From: an uncultured Christensenellaceae bacterium
GTDB lineage: Bacteria; Bacillota; Clostridia; Christensenellales; UBA3700
Length of the DNA: 48,844 nucleotides
Assembly (NCBI GenBank): GCA_944383905.1
Contig: CALWRI010000003.1
Coordinates: forward strand, 1 to 48,844
Reading direction: 5' to 3'
This document shows positions 8,481-15,654 of the stretch, piece after piece; positions within the stretch are counted from its first letter, which is position 1, and every line of letters starts with the position of its first letter. A program made the position numbers and the translations under genes. The notes below the pieces were generated by a model that was not told where the DNA came from, ran no database searches, and saw nothing but the letters and a program-made list of their open reading frames with translations.

Positions 8481-8945
8481 ATGGATCTGGAGATCGAAAG
8501 ACTGCTCGACAAGCTCGAGGAAGAAATACGCATAGGCAAGAAGTCTGTTTTTTCGGGAGGAAAAACGAGTATCGACGACATCAAGTGTCTGTCCATAATA
8601 GGTCAGATCAGGAGCGCGCTGCCCACCGCCATCACCGAAGCGAGGGTCGTGCTTCAGGACAGCAACAACATCATCGAACAGGCAAATATGCGCGCAAACG
8701 ACATTGTCGGCAAAGCGCAGCGCGACGCCAACGCGATGCTCGCGGAAAGCAATATCATAGCGCAGGCGCAACAGGAAGCAAACCGCATCGTGGGCATGGC
8801 ACAGCAGGAAGCGTCGGATATAAGAAACGAGAGTTTTGCTCGCATATACGATCTGTTCAACAGTGCGGAAAGGGAATTGCGTCGTTCGCTCGAAGTCGTA
8901 GGGCAGAGCAAACAGGAGCTTTCCAATATCATAAGCCGCAGATAA
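8481..8945 (+). CDS. CoaD-adjacent coiled-coil protein (DivIVA/ATPase-subunit-like), function unknown
   Basis: 154 aa, strongly helical and rich in Gln, Ala and Glu, with no membrane segment. A conserved-looking N-terminus (LEIERLLDKLEEEI) precedes a Ser/Gly-rich linker and a long coiled coil. Two copies of AN-x-IVG-x-AQ-x-x-A (residues 72-83 and 100-111) are 28 residues, exactly four heptads, apart. Clostridia commonly carry such a gene, often labelled ATPase, right after coaD; I recognise the type but not a function. It starts 1 base after the fused gene, following AAAGAGGAG. It is the last gene of this operon and converges tail to tail with ylbJ, with no gap at 8945/8946. Confidence 0.82.
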   Translation: MDLEIERLLDKLEEEIRIGKKSVFSGGKTSIDDIKCLSIIGQIRSALPTAITEARVVLQDSNNIIEQANMRANDIVGKAQRDANAMLAESNIIAQAQQEANRIVGMAQQEASDIRNESFARIYDLFNSAERELRRSLEVVGQSKQELSNIISRR

Positions 8946-9950
8946 TCACAGCAAAAAGGAGATCGGCAGAGCGAGTGCGAACGAAATCAACGCCTGCGTC
9001 GTCTTTGTCGCGAGATAATAAAGAGGTCTGATCTTGCAGTTTCCGAGAAAAGTCAGAGATTGCAAAGTCACGGACGCTCCGCCGAAGGATAACAGTCCCG
9101 CCACGACAGGCAGGGCTGTTTTTATTTGCGCACCGCTTTGTGAAATACTCAAACAGCCCCTTGTTATCTCTATGAGTCCGAGAACGGTGCCGCGCGCGGC
9201 TTCGGGTTCCCAGCCGACCGCGTCGTAAACGGAAGCGAGAGGCGCGGCGAGAGCGTCGACGGCTCCTATATCCGTCATAACGTCAGCAATCATACTGAAT
9301 ACGGCGATGTACCCGCCGACGATGAAAAGACTTGTCAGCGCGCTCGTCATGGACTTTCCAAGAAGGTCGTCGAAGTCGGGAGGGGTGCGCACCAGCTCTG
9401 CGTACTCTTTTGCGTCGCGTTTCTTGATTCTGTATATAAAGCCGTTAAGGAGAGAAGCGGCAAAATGCACCGCCATCAGCAGGTAGCCGAAAGACGCGCT
9501 CCCGAACATGACGGTGCCGACCGTACCGACGATAAAAAGAGGACCCGACGTGGACGTAAACGCGCTCACCGCCTTGGCTTGTCTGCGGTCAATCACTCCG
9601 GCGGAGTAAAGGTCGGACAAAAGTCGGCTGCCGACGGGATAACCGCTTATCGCGCTCATGAAAAAGACGTAACCGCCCGCGGAAGGGCAGTTGTACAGAC
9701 GCGCGACGGGTTTTTTCAGCGCGTCTCCGAGGATCTGCGCCGTGCCTACCGAGGTCAGTATGCGCGTGAAGAAAAAGAAAGGAAAAAGCGCGGGAGCCAC
9801 GCTTGTCGCAAACAGGACCATGCCGTTGTATACGCTTGAGATGTAGCGTTTCGGATCGGCGACGAGACATATCACGAAAAAGCCGACAAGAACGGCGATC
9901 GTCGTTGCGGCACGGCGTTTCCGCGAGTCGAGAGACTGCGTGAATTTCAT
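8946..9950 (-). CDS. ylbJ: YlbJ-like integral membrane protein (nucleoside-recognition/Gate domain)
   Basis: 334 aa, almost all hydrophobic helices. Typical features are VAPALFPFFFF, the YPVGSRLLSDLY motif after an SAISG turn, TSGPLFIVGTVG, and a second repeat half with GLIEITRGC. In B. subtilis YlbJ is a sporulation membrane protein made in the mother cell and needed for cortex formation; Gate-domain proteins are thought to move small solutes. Its place after rsmD/coaD and before ylbM matches B. subtilis gene order, but here it is on the opposite strand. The start ATG at 9950 has no clear Shine-Dalgarno sequence. It lies 48 bases after the tmcAL stop, so it probably depends on the same transcript. 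Confidence 0.87.
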   Translation of the reverse strand: MKFTQSLDSRKRRAATTIAVLVGFFVICLVADPKRYISSVYNGMVLFATSVAPALFPFFFFTRILTSVGTAQILGDALKKPVARLYNCPSAGGYVFFMSAISGYPVGSRLLSDLYSAGVIDRRQAKAVSAFTSTSGPLFIVGTVGTVMFGSASFGYLLMAVHFAASLLNGFIYRIKKRDAKEYAELVRTPPDFDDLLGKSMTSALTSLFIVGGYIAVFSMIADVMTDIGAVDALAAPLASVYDAVGWEPEAARGTVLGLIEITRGCLSISQSGAQIKTALPVVAGLLSFGGASVTLQSLTFLGNCKIRPLYYLATKTTQALISFALALPISFLL

Positions 9951-9998
9951 ATTAAAAATTATGCGGAAAAAAGACCGAAAAGAACGTAGAAAACAGGG

Positions 9999-11108
9999 TC
10001 AGCTTCTTTGTACGAAAAGTGTCGCGCGGGAAAATGGGTAGCGTGCGGCATCAAACAGCGCGTCCGCTTTGGATGTGAGTGAAAAATCGTCGGCAAAAGG
10101 CGCGCGAGTGCGTTCCGAAACCGCGATGGGGACGTCTATCTGCGACAGCACGTCTTCGTTGCCTTTCGCAACGGCGAGAAGGTTGACGAATCTGATGGGC
10201 ATATCCGTAAGGTCTGCGTGAGTGAAAGTATTGCCGAGCGCAGTGTTGAGAGCGAGACGCTTCACTCTTGCTCGGGTATAGCGTCTGGACGCGGCGAGGG
10301 AACAGAATTCTTCGTAAGTCTGCGATTTTGCCGCGCAGGAGGCGAGCCTGTTGGAAAGCCCTTCGGTATCGTCGTAGACGTTTTCGCTGCGTTGCGAGGT
10401 CAGAATATATCGGAGCACCGCGTACAGCGCAGAGTCGTCGACGGGGTGAGAAGAAAGGTCGTCCGCGACGTATCCCGGCAGCAGCGACGGGTCGGGAGCG
10501 ACGCCGTTTTTTGCGTTTTCGCGAATTGCGGAAGAAGTCGGATAACCGTGAGGCGCCTGTTCGCAGGGAGAGTTGTCTCTCTTTACCGTAAAAGCGGAAA
10601 TTTTCCTGCCCGTGTCGATAATCGCCCTCAAATATTCTATTCCCAAAGTATTGTTAGGGGAGAGAAAAAGCTCGTCTCCGAGCGCTTTTGCAAGGGCGGC
10701 GGGGTAACCCGATCCTTCTGAAAGCGCGGTCTTTATCTTTGCGCGCACGTTGTCGTCCTCGAGCGCCTCTGCCGCCGCAACGAGTCTGTCGAGGTCGCCG
10801 CATTCGCTGCCGAAAACGAGCGTTGCGTCCTTGACCGTGCAGGCGGTTTTTACGCCTCCGAGTGCGAATTGTCTCGCCGCGGACAGCGTGTATTGCGCGG
10901 GCAGTTCTATCACCGCGTCGGCACCCGCGAGCACCGCGTGACGGGCGCGGGTATACTTGTCGAGACATGCGAGCTCGCCCCTCTGAACGACGCTGCCGCT
11001 CATCACGCATATCACGTTCTGCGCGCCGGCAGAACGCGCGAGACCGAGCAGGCGGGCGTGTCCGATATGAAGGGGATTGAATTCGCATATCACGACGGCG
11101 TTTTTCAT
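9999..11108 (-). CDS. tmcAL: tRNA(Met) cytidine acetate ligase TmcAL (YlbM)
   Basis: 369 aa from the ATG at 11108, preceded by GGAGAGAG; an upstream in-frame extension to 11231 lacks a binding site and runs into the divergent promoter. The N-terminus VVICEFNPLHIGHARLL carries the H14-I-G-H17 nucleotidyltransferase motif. VMSGSVVQRGE, SPNNTLGIEYLRA and YPTSSAIREN follow, all typical of YlbM. The enzyme activates acetate with ATP and makes N4-acetylcytidine at the wobble base of elongator tRNA-Met. The final third (helical tail) looks complete at the GC-rich end. It is divergent from pta-ackA, which controls acetate flux, so substrate and neighbour are related. Confidence 0.92.
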   Translation of the reverse strand: MKNAVVICEFNPLHIGHARLLGLARSAGAQNVICVMSGSVVQRGELACLDKYTRARHAVLAGADAVIELPAQYTLSAARQFALGGVKTACTVKDATLVFGSECGDLDRLVAAAEALEDDNVRAKIKTALSEGSGYPAALAKALGDELFLSPNNTLGIEYLRAIIDTGRKISAFTVKRDNSPCEQAPHGYPTSSAIRENAKNGVAPDPSLLPGYVADDLSSHPVDDSALYAVLRYILTSQRSENVYDDTEGLSNRLASCAAKSQTYEEFCSLAASRRYTRARVKRLALNTALGNTFTHADLTDMPIRFVNLLAVAKGNEDVLSQIDVPIAVSERTRAPFADDFSLTSKADALFDAARYPFSRATLFVQRS

Positions 11109-11139
11109 AAAAAATCTCTCTCCGACCGCTGTTTTTGCC

Positions 11140-11168
11140 TTTACAAAAAATTTTTGCGGTAGTATAAT
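11140..11168 (+). promoter_or_regulatory. Promoter of pta-ackA
   Basis: TTTACA (11140-11145), 17-base spacer, perfect TATAAT (11163-11168). GTAG overlaps the upstream edge of the -10. The predicted start is near 11175 and leaves a leader of about 57 bases that contains the 20-bp palindrome. Confidence 0.75.
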
Positions 11169-11189
11169 CAATTTGTAAATATATTGTAA
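11161..11189 (-). promoter_or_regulatory. Possible promoter of tmcAL-ylbJ, overlapping the pta -10 box
   Basis: On the minus strand TTACAA (plus 11184-11189), 17 bases, TATACT (plus 11161-11166). The -10 boxes of the two strands share bases. The -35 matches consensus at only three positions, so this is weaker than the pta promoter. Confidence 0.4.
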
Positions 11190-11209
11190 TATATTTTCGC
11201 GAAAATATA
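11190..11209. promoter_or_regulatory. 20-bp perfect palindrome between pta and tmcAL, candidate operator
   Basis: Half-site TATATTTTCG followed directly by its exact reverse complement, with no spacer. It lies just downstream of the predicted pta start and directly upstream of the possible tmcAL -35. A dimeric repressor here could affect both directions. I do not recognise it as a Rex, CcpA, CIRCE or NrdR site. Confidence 0.55.
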
Positions 11210-11231
11210 AAGTGTTTCGGAGGGTTTTCAA

Positions 11232-12227
11232 GTGAACAAACTCATTTCTGCAATAATCGAAAAGGCAAAGAGTCTCAAAAAGACGATCGTGCTCGCGGAG
11301 GGCGAAGAGCCCCGCACCGTAAGAGCGGCGGAGATAATCTCCAAAAACGGCATTGCGAACATAGTGCTCCTCGGCGACAAGGACAAGCTTGCGGCGATGT
11401 ATCCCGACGTCGACCTCTCTCTCGTAAAGGTGGTCAACCCGCTCACCGCGGACATCGAGGACTTCGCAAACGAGTTTTACGAGCTGCGCAAGGCGAAGGG
11501 CATGACGCTCGAAGAAGCTCGCGTTCAGATGAGAAAGAACCTCAATTTCGGCGCTATGATGACGAGAAAGGGTATGGCGGACGGTATGGTCGCGGGAGCG
11601 ATCAACTCCACGGGCAACGTACTGCGTTCCGGACTCACGATCGTCAAGACGAAACCCGGCATCAAGACGGTTTCAAGCTGTTTCATCATGTGCTTCGAAG
11701 GCACTCCGTACACCGCGCAGGACGTCATGGTATTCGGCGATTGCGCAGTCAATATAGATCCGACGGCGGAACAGCTTGCGGATATAGCGATCTCTTCGGT
11801 CGGCTCCGCAAAGGCGCTCGCAGGTATCGAGGAACCCAAAGTCGCGATGCTTTCCTTCTCGACCAAGGGCAGTGCTAAACACGAAAACGTGGACAAGGTC
11901 GTCAACGCGGTCTCTATAGTCAAGGAAAAGGCTCCCGAAATCAGCGTGGACGGAGAGTTGCAGCTCGACGCGGCGATAATACCTTCCGTCGCAATGCTCA
12001 AGGCTCCCGGCAGCGACGTCGCCGGCAAAGCGAACGTACTTATTTTCCCCGATCTGCAATCGGGCAATATCGGATACAAGCTCACGCAGAGATTCAGCGG
12101 CGCGGACGCGATCGGACCTATCTGCCAGGGCTTTGCAAAACCGGTAAACGACCTCTCCAGAGGTTGCTCGTCCGACGACATCGTAGCGGTCGTTGCGATC
12201 ACCGCCGTACAGGCTTCGCAGAATTAA
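11232..12227 (+). CDS. pta: Phosphate acetyltransferase
   Basis: 331 aa, the short single-domain type without the DRTGG/N-terminal extension of enterobacterial Pta. VLAEGEEPRTVRAAEI near residue 20, the MVAGAINSTGNVLRSGLTI region and the C-terminal IFPDLQSGNIGYKL with GPICQGFAKPVNDLSRGC are diagnostic. It interconverts acetyl-CoA plus phosphate and acetyl phosphate plus CoA. The start is GTG at 11232, chosen because GGAGGG sits 7 bases upstream. ackA follows after 9 bases, completing the ATP-yielding acetate pathway expected of a fermenter. It is expressed from the strong promoter at 11140. Confidence 0.96.
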   Translation: MNKLISAIIEKAKSLKKTIVLAEGEEPRTVRAAEIISKNGIANIVLLGDKDKLAAMYPDVDLSLVKVVNPLTADIEDFANEFYELRKAKGMTLEEARVQMRKNLNFGAMMTRKGMADGMVAGAINSTGNVLRSGLTIVKTKPGIKTVSSCFIMCFEGTPYTAQDVMVFGDCAVNIDPTAEQLADIAISSVGSAKALAGIEEPKVAMLSFSTKGSAKHENVDKVVNAVSIVKEKAPEISVDGELQLDAAIIPSVAMLKAPGSDVAGKANVLIFPDLQSGNIGYKLTQRFSGADAIGPICQGFAKPVNDLSRGCSSDDIVAVVAITAVQASQN

Positions 12228-12236
12228 GGAGGGTAT

Positions 12237-13445
12237 ATGAAAGTTCTCGTAGTAAACGCGGGCAGTTCCTCGCTCAAATATCAGGTCATCGAAATGAACG
12301 GCGAAAAGCTGCTCTGCAAGGGCGGCATAGAGCGCATCGGCATCGAAGGCTCCAACCTCACGCAGGAGTCGGGCGGCAAGAAGTACAACGTCGAACAGCC
12401 TCTCGCCAATCATACGCAGGGCTTCGATCTTCTCATCAAGTGCCTGACCGACAAGTCCGTCGGCGGCGTGCTCGACGATATTTCGGAGATAGAGGCGATC
12501 GGTCACAGGGTGCTGCATACGGGCACGGATTTCGACGACTCCGTTCTCATCACTCCCGAAGCGCTCAGGATTCTCGAGAAAAACGCTTTCCTCGGACCCT
12601 TGCATATGCCTGCGAACATCGCCTGCGTAAAGTCATGTATGCAAGTTTTGCCCGGCGTTCCCAACGTGGCGGTATTCGACACCGCGTTCCACTCGACGAT
12701 GCCGGCATACGCGTATATGTACGCCATTCCTTACGAAGATTACGAAAAATACAAGATCAGAAGATACGGCTTCCACGGCACGTCTCACAAGTTCGTCTCG
12801 CAGACGGCAAAGAAGTGGCTTGACGACAACGGTTTTGCAAGCGACAAGATCGTTACCTGCCACCTCGGCAACGGTTCCTCGATCACCGCGGTCAAGGACG
12901 GCAAGTGCGTGGACACCTCCATGGGCATGACTCCGCTCGAAGGCGTCCCGATGGGCACGAGAAGCGGCGATATAGACGCTTCGGTGGTCGAATTCCTCTG
13001 CAACTTCAAGAAGATGACCGTCGGAGAGGTGATAACCTACCTCAACAAGAAGAGCGGTTTCCTCGGCGTAAGCGGCGTCAGCAGCGATTCGAGAAACCTT
13101 CTCGAAGAAGCGCACAAGGGCAACGAGCGCGCTAAACTCGCGGCGGATATGTTCACATACAAGGTCAAAAAGTATATCGGCTCCTATGCCGCGGCAATGG
13201 GCGGTCTGGACAGCATCGTGTTCACGGGCGGTATAGGCGAAAACAGCGACGAGATGAGAGCAGGCATACTCGAAGGGCTCGGCTTCCTCGGCGTAGAGCT
13301 TGACGAAAAGGAAAACCTCAAGAGAGAAAAACCGCCGGTGAGAGAGATAAGCACAAAGGCTTCCAAAGTCAGAGTGCTCATCGTCCCGACCAACGAAGAA
13401 CTGATGATTGCGAGAGACACCAAGCGCATCGTGACCGGCAAATAA
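12237..13445 (+). CDS. ackA: Acetate kinase
   Basis: 402 aa, standard length. The N-terminal phosphate-binding VNAGSSSLKYQVIE, the central HRVLHTGTDF, the VFDTAFHSTMP segment with YGFHGTSHKFV, the adenosine motif VTCHLGNGSSITAV, and FTGGIGENSDEMR near the C-terminus are intact. It converts acetyl phosphate and ADP to acetate and ATP. The start follows AAGGAGGGT, 9 bases after the pta stop. No intrinsic terminator is visible between it and the rpmF promoter about 40 bases downstream. Confidence 0.97.
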   Translation: MKVLVVNAGSSSLKYQVIEMNGEKLLCKGGIERIGIEGSNLTQESGGKKYNVEQPLANHTQGFDLLIKCLTDKSVGGVLDDISEIEAIGHRVLHTGTDFDDSVLITPEALRILEKNAFLGPLHMPANIACVKSCMQVLPGVPNVAVFDTAFHSTMPAYAYMYAIPYEDYEKYKIRRYGFHGTSHKFVSQTAKKWLDDNGFASDKIVTCHLGNGSSITAVKDGKCVDTSMGMTPLEGVPMGTRSGDIDASVVEFLCNFKKMTVGEVITYLNKKSGFLGVSGVSSDSRNLLEEAHKGNERAKLAADMFTYKVKKYIGSYAAAMGGLDSIVFTGGIGENSDEMRAGILEGLGFLGVELDEKENLKREKPPVREISTKASKVRVLIVPTNEELMIARDTKRIVTGK

Positions 13446-13484
13446 ATTTTGCTTGAATATTGCGAGAAAACTTGCGAAAAAAGT

Positions 13485-13513
13485 TTGACAAAACAAAAAG
13501 CAAAATATATAAT
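13485..13513 (+). promoter_or_regulatory. Consensus promoter of rpmF
   Basis: TTGACA (13485-13490), 17 bases, TATAAT (13508-13513): a full match to the sigma-A consensus, as expected for a ribosomal protein gene. Predicted start near 13520; the GGAGG of the rpmF binding site follows about 23 bases later. Confidence 0.85.
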
Positions 13514-13556
13514 AGTTAAGCAATCACGTTAAAGTATTAAATGGAGGTGTGCGAAA

Positions 13557-13748
13557 ATGGCAGTACCCAAGGGAAAAACGTCAAAGGCAAGAAAGCATTC
13601 CAGATCCGCTAATTGGAAGATAGAAGCGCCGACCATGGTCGAGTGCCCTCATTGTCACGAACTCAAGCAGAGCCACAGAGCTTGCGACAACTGCGGTTAT
13701 TACGGCGGCAAAGAGATCGTTGCTCAGAAGCAGAAGAGCGCGAAGTAA
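13557..13748 (+). CDS. rpmF: 50S ribosomal protein L32
   Basis: 63 aa. The N-terminus MAVPKGKTSKARKHSRSA is characteristic, and both zinc-ribbon pairs are kept (CPHC and CDNC), so this is the zinc-binding form. The ribosome binding site GGAGGTG is 7 bases from the ATG. In B. subtilis rpmF follows ylbN (yceD); no yceD gene is present here, and pta-ackA occupies the space between ylbM and rpmF. It is monocistronic by the promoter at 13485 and the terminator at 13773. Confidence 0.97.
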   Translation: MAVPKGKTSKARKHSRSANWKIEAPTMVECPHCHELKQSHRACDNCGYYGGKEIVAQKQKSAK

Positions 13749-13772
13749 AAAGTATTTTTATACGAATTTGTG

Positions 13773-13801
13773 CGAGACGGAGTTTTCCGTCTCGTTTTTT
13801 T
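13773..13801 (+). terminator. Intrinsic terminator after rpmF
   Basis: 9-bp stem CGAGACGGA / TCCGTCTCG, loop GTTT, then seven T (13795-13801). Confidence 0.92.
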
Positions 13802-13809
13802 ATTTTAAG

Positions 13810-13839
13810 TTGCAAATTGCAGGTAATATATTATATAAT
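13810..13839 (+). promoter_or_regulatory. Promoter of plsX-rnc
   Basis: TTGCAA (13810-13815), 18 bases, TATAAT (13834-13839) in a very AT-rich stretch. The predicted start, near 13846, coincides with the first bases of the leader hairpin at 13845. Confidence 0.6.
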
Positions 13840-13844
13840 AAATA

Positions 13845-13880
13845 TAGTCCGTTTTACGCCGCGTGCGCGCGGACGGACTA
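13845..13880 (+). promoter_or_regulatory. Stable hairpin at the predicted 5' end of the plsX mRNA
   Basis: Outer stem TAGTCCGT (13845-13852) / ACGGACTA (13873-13880), a 6-base bulge on the left side, and an inner stem CCGCG/CGCGG closed by a TGCG loop. No T-run follows, so it is not a terminator. It could protect the 5' end or be an operator. It does not look like the FapR operator I would expect at plsX. Confidence 0.6.
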
Positions 13881-13905
13881 ATATCGTATACGGACGAGGT
13901 TTGAC

Positions 13906-14904
13906 ATGGTACTTGTGGATTGTCACGGAGCGGACGCCGGCGTCGGCGTAGCGGTCGAGGGTGCGTTGCTCGCTCTTAACGAGCGCGATTCGCTCAAGGT
14001 AACGCTTTGCGGTAAAAAGGACGAGATCGAAAGATGTCTCGAGGGTAAGACTTTCGACAAAGAGAGGGTGACTCTCATCGAAGCGGGCGAACCGATAACC
14101 AACGACGATTCTCCCGCGCTCGCGATCAGGAGAAAAAAGGACAGCTCCATGGTGCTCGGTCTTCGCGCTCTTGCGGACGGCAAGGCGGACGCGATGGTCA
14201 GCGCGGGCAATACGGGATCTCTTCTCGTGGGCACGCAGGTCATAGTAAAACTCATTCCGGGAGTCACGAGAGCGACGCTTGCTTCGGTCGTGTCCACGGT
14301 AAACGACAGACACACGATAATCGTAGACAGCGGAGCCAACGTGGATTGCAGACCCGAGATGCTCGAAGAATTCGCGATAATGGGCGACGTGTATATGAGA
14401 AACGTGTTCGGGATCCAAAGACCGACCGTCGGGCTTCTCAGCAACGGCGCGGAAGAGGAAAAGGGCAACGCGGCGGTCAAAGAGGCGCACGCTCTGCTAA
14501 AAAACGGCAACCTCAACTTCACGGGCAACGTGGAGGCGCGCGACGTGCTCACGGGAGTAGCGGACGTGCTCGTCACGGACGGCTTTGCCGGCAACGTCGC
14601 TATAAAGGCGTGCGAAGGCATGGGCAAGGCGATGTTCTCTCTGATAAAAGACGGAATAATGCAGGGAGGTATCAAGGCAAAGATCGGCTATATGTTGCTC
14701 AAAAGCGTGTTCAAGGGCGTGAAAAAGCGCGTTTCCGCGGACGAAGTAGGCGGAGGGATTTTTCTCGGAGCAAACAAGATCGTCGTCAAGACTCACGGCT
14801 CGTCAAGCGCGGTGAGTTTTGAAAAGAGCATACTCAACGCGGATACGCTCGCGACCAAAAACGTCGTAGGACAGATAGCGGAAGGACTGAAAAACAGGGC
14901 ATGA
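13906..14904 (+). CDS. plsX: Phosphate acyltransferase PlsX
   Basis: 332 aa. Diagnostic segments are the N-terminal VDCHGADAG (usually MGGDxxP in other species), MVSAGNTGSLLVG, LASVVSTVNDRHTIIVDSGA, LLSNGAEEEKGN and VTDGFAGNVAIKACEG. PlsX converts acyl-ACP to acyl phosphate, the donor for PlsY in phospholipid synthesis. The ATG at 13906 is 5 bases from GAGGT. The fabD-fabG-acpP genes that commonly separate plsX and rnc are absent; plsX and rnc overlap by 4 bases (ATGA). The N-terminal motif departs from the usual DAMGGD by having CHGAD. Confidence 0.94.
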   Translation: MVLVDCHGADAGVGVAVEGALLALNERDSLKVTLCGKKDEIERCLEGKTFDKERVTLIEAGEPITNDDSPALAIRRKKDSSMVLGLRALADGKADAMVSAGNTGSLLVGTQVIVKLIPGVTRATLASVVSTVNDRHTIIVDSGANVDCRPEMLEEFAIMGDVYMRNVFGIQRPTVGLLSNGAEEEKGNAAVKEAHALLKNGNLNFTGNVEARDVLTGVADVLVTDGFAGNVAIKACEGMGKAMFSLIKDGIMQGGIKAKIGYMLLKSVFKGVKKRVSADEVGGGIFLGANKIVVKTHGSSSAVSFEKSILNADTLATKNVVGQIAEGLKNRA

Positions 14905-15563
14905 AAGGCGATCTCGGAGAATTGCAGAAGGCTATAGGATACGTTTTTTCGGATGAGAGACTGCTTGTCTCTGCGGTGACTCATCCGACCTATGCCAACG
15001 ATCACGGCACGGAGAGTTATCAGAGGCTTGAATATCTCGGAGACGCGATACTCGATTTCGTCGTTGCGGAAGAGCTGTTCAGGCGTTTTCCCAATGCGGA
15101 CGAAGGTATATTGACAAAAAAGAGGATAGCCGCGGTATCTGCGGCGCCTCTCGCTAAAAAAGCGGCGGAGCTCGGGTTTGAAAAGTATTTCAGGATCGCG
15201 CCGCACATAAACACGCAGTCCGTGCTCGGAGACGTGTTCGAGGCGGTGATAGCGGCGATCTACCTCGACGGAGGTATGGAGCAGGCAAAAAAATTCGTGC
15301 TGGAGTCGCTTGCGGAATTTCTGGACGCGAAGGCGGGCGCAAGGGATTACAAGTCGCGCCTCAACGAGGCGTTTCCGCATACCGAAGTGAGGTATGTCGA
15401 AGTCGGGCGGTCGGGTCCCCCGCACGACCCCGTTTTTGAAATAAGGCTTCTCATAGACGGACAACAGATTGCAAATGCGCAGGCGGGCAGCAAGAAAAAA
15501 GCGGAGCAGGAATGTGCCAAAATCGCGCTCAAAAAGCTGTCTGAAAAGGATAAAAAGGCTTGA
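14901..15563 (+). CDS. rnc: Ribonuclease III
   Basis: 220 aa. The catalytic signature QRLEYLGDAILDFVVAEE (E44, D48) and the second acidic site in GDVFEAVIAAIYLDGG define the RNase III domain; a double-stranded RNA binding domain with the KKKAEQECAKIALKKL end follows. It cleaves double-stranded RNA, including rRNA precursors, and often processes SRP RNA. The start overlaps plsX by 4 bases; smc has its own promoter 22 bases after the stop. Confidence 0.96.
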   Translation: MKGDLGELQKAIGYVFSDERLLVSAVTHPTYANDHGTESYQRLEYLGDAILDFVVAEELFRRFPNADEGILTKKRIAAVSAAPLAKKAAELGFEKYFRIAPHINTQSVLGDVFEAVIAAIYLDGGMEQAKKFVLESLAEFLDAKAGARDYKSRLNEAFPHTEVRYVEVGRSGPPHDPVFEIRLLIDGQQIANAQAGSKKKAEQECAKIALKKLSEKDKKA

Positions 15564-15584
15564 TATGCCGCGAAAAACTATATG

Positions 15585-15613
15585 TTGCCAACGCACGTTA
15601 TTCGTGTTATAAT
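15585..15613 (+). promoter_or_regulatory. Promoter of smc-ftsY
   Basis: TTGCCA (15585-15590), 17 bases, TATAAT (15608-15613), with TGT before the -10 giving an extended -10 (TGTTATAAT). Predicted start near 15620. Confidence 0.75.
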
Positions 15614-15654
15614 AACAAAGTATTCAATTTGACGGTCATCCGTCGGGAAGGTAT

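Noticed and set aside
13446..13484. AAACTT...AAGTTT hairpin after ackA as a terminator
   Set aside because: Six A-T-rich pairs and no T-run; it merges with the rpmF -35 region.
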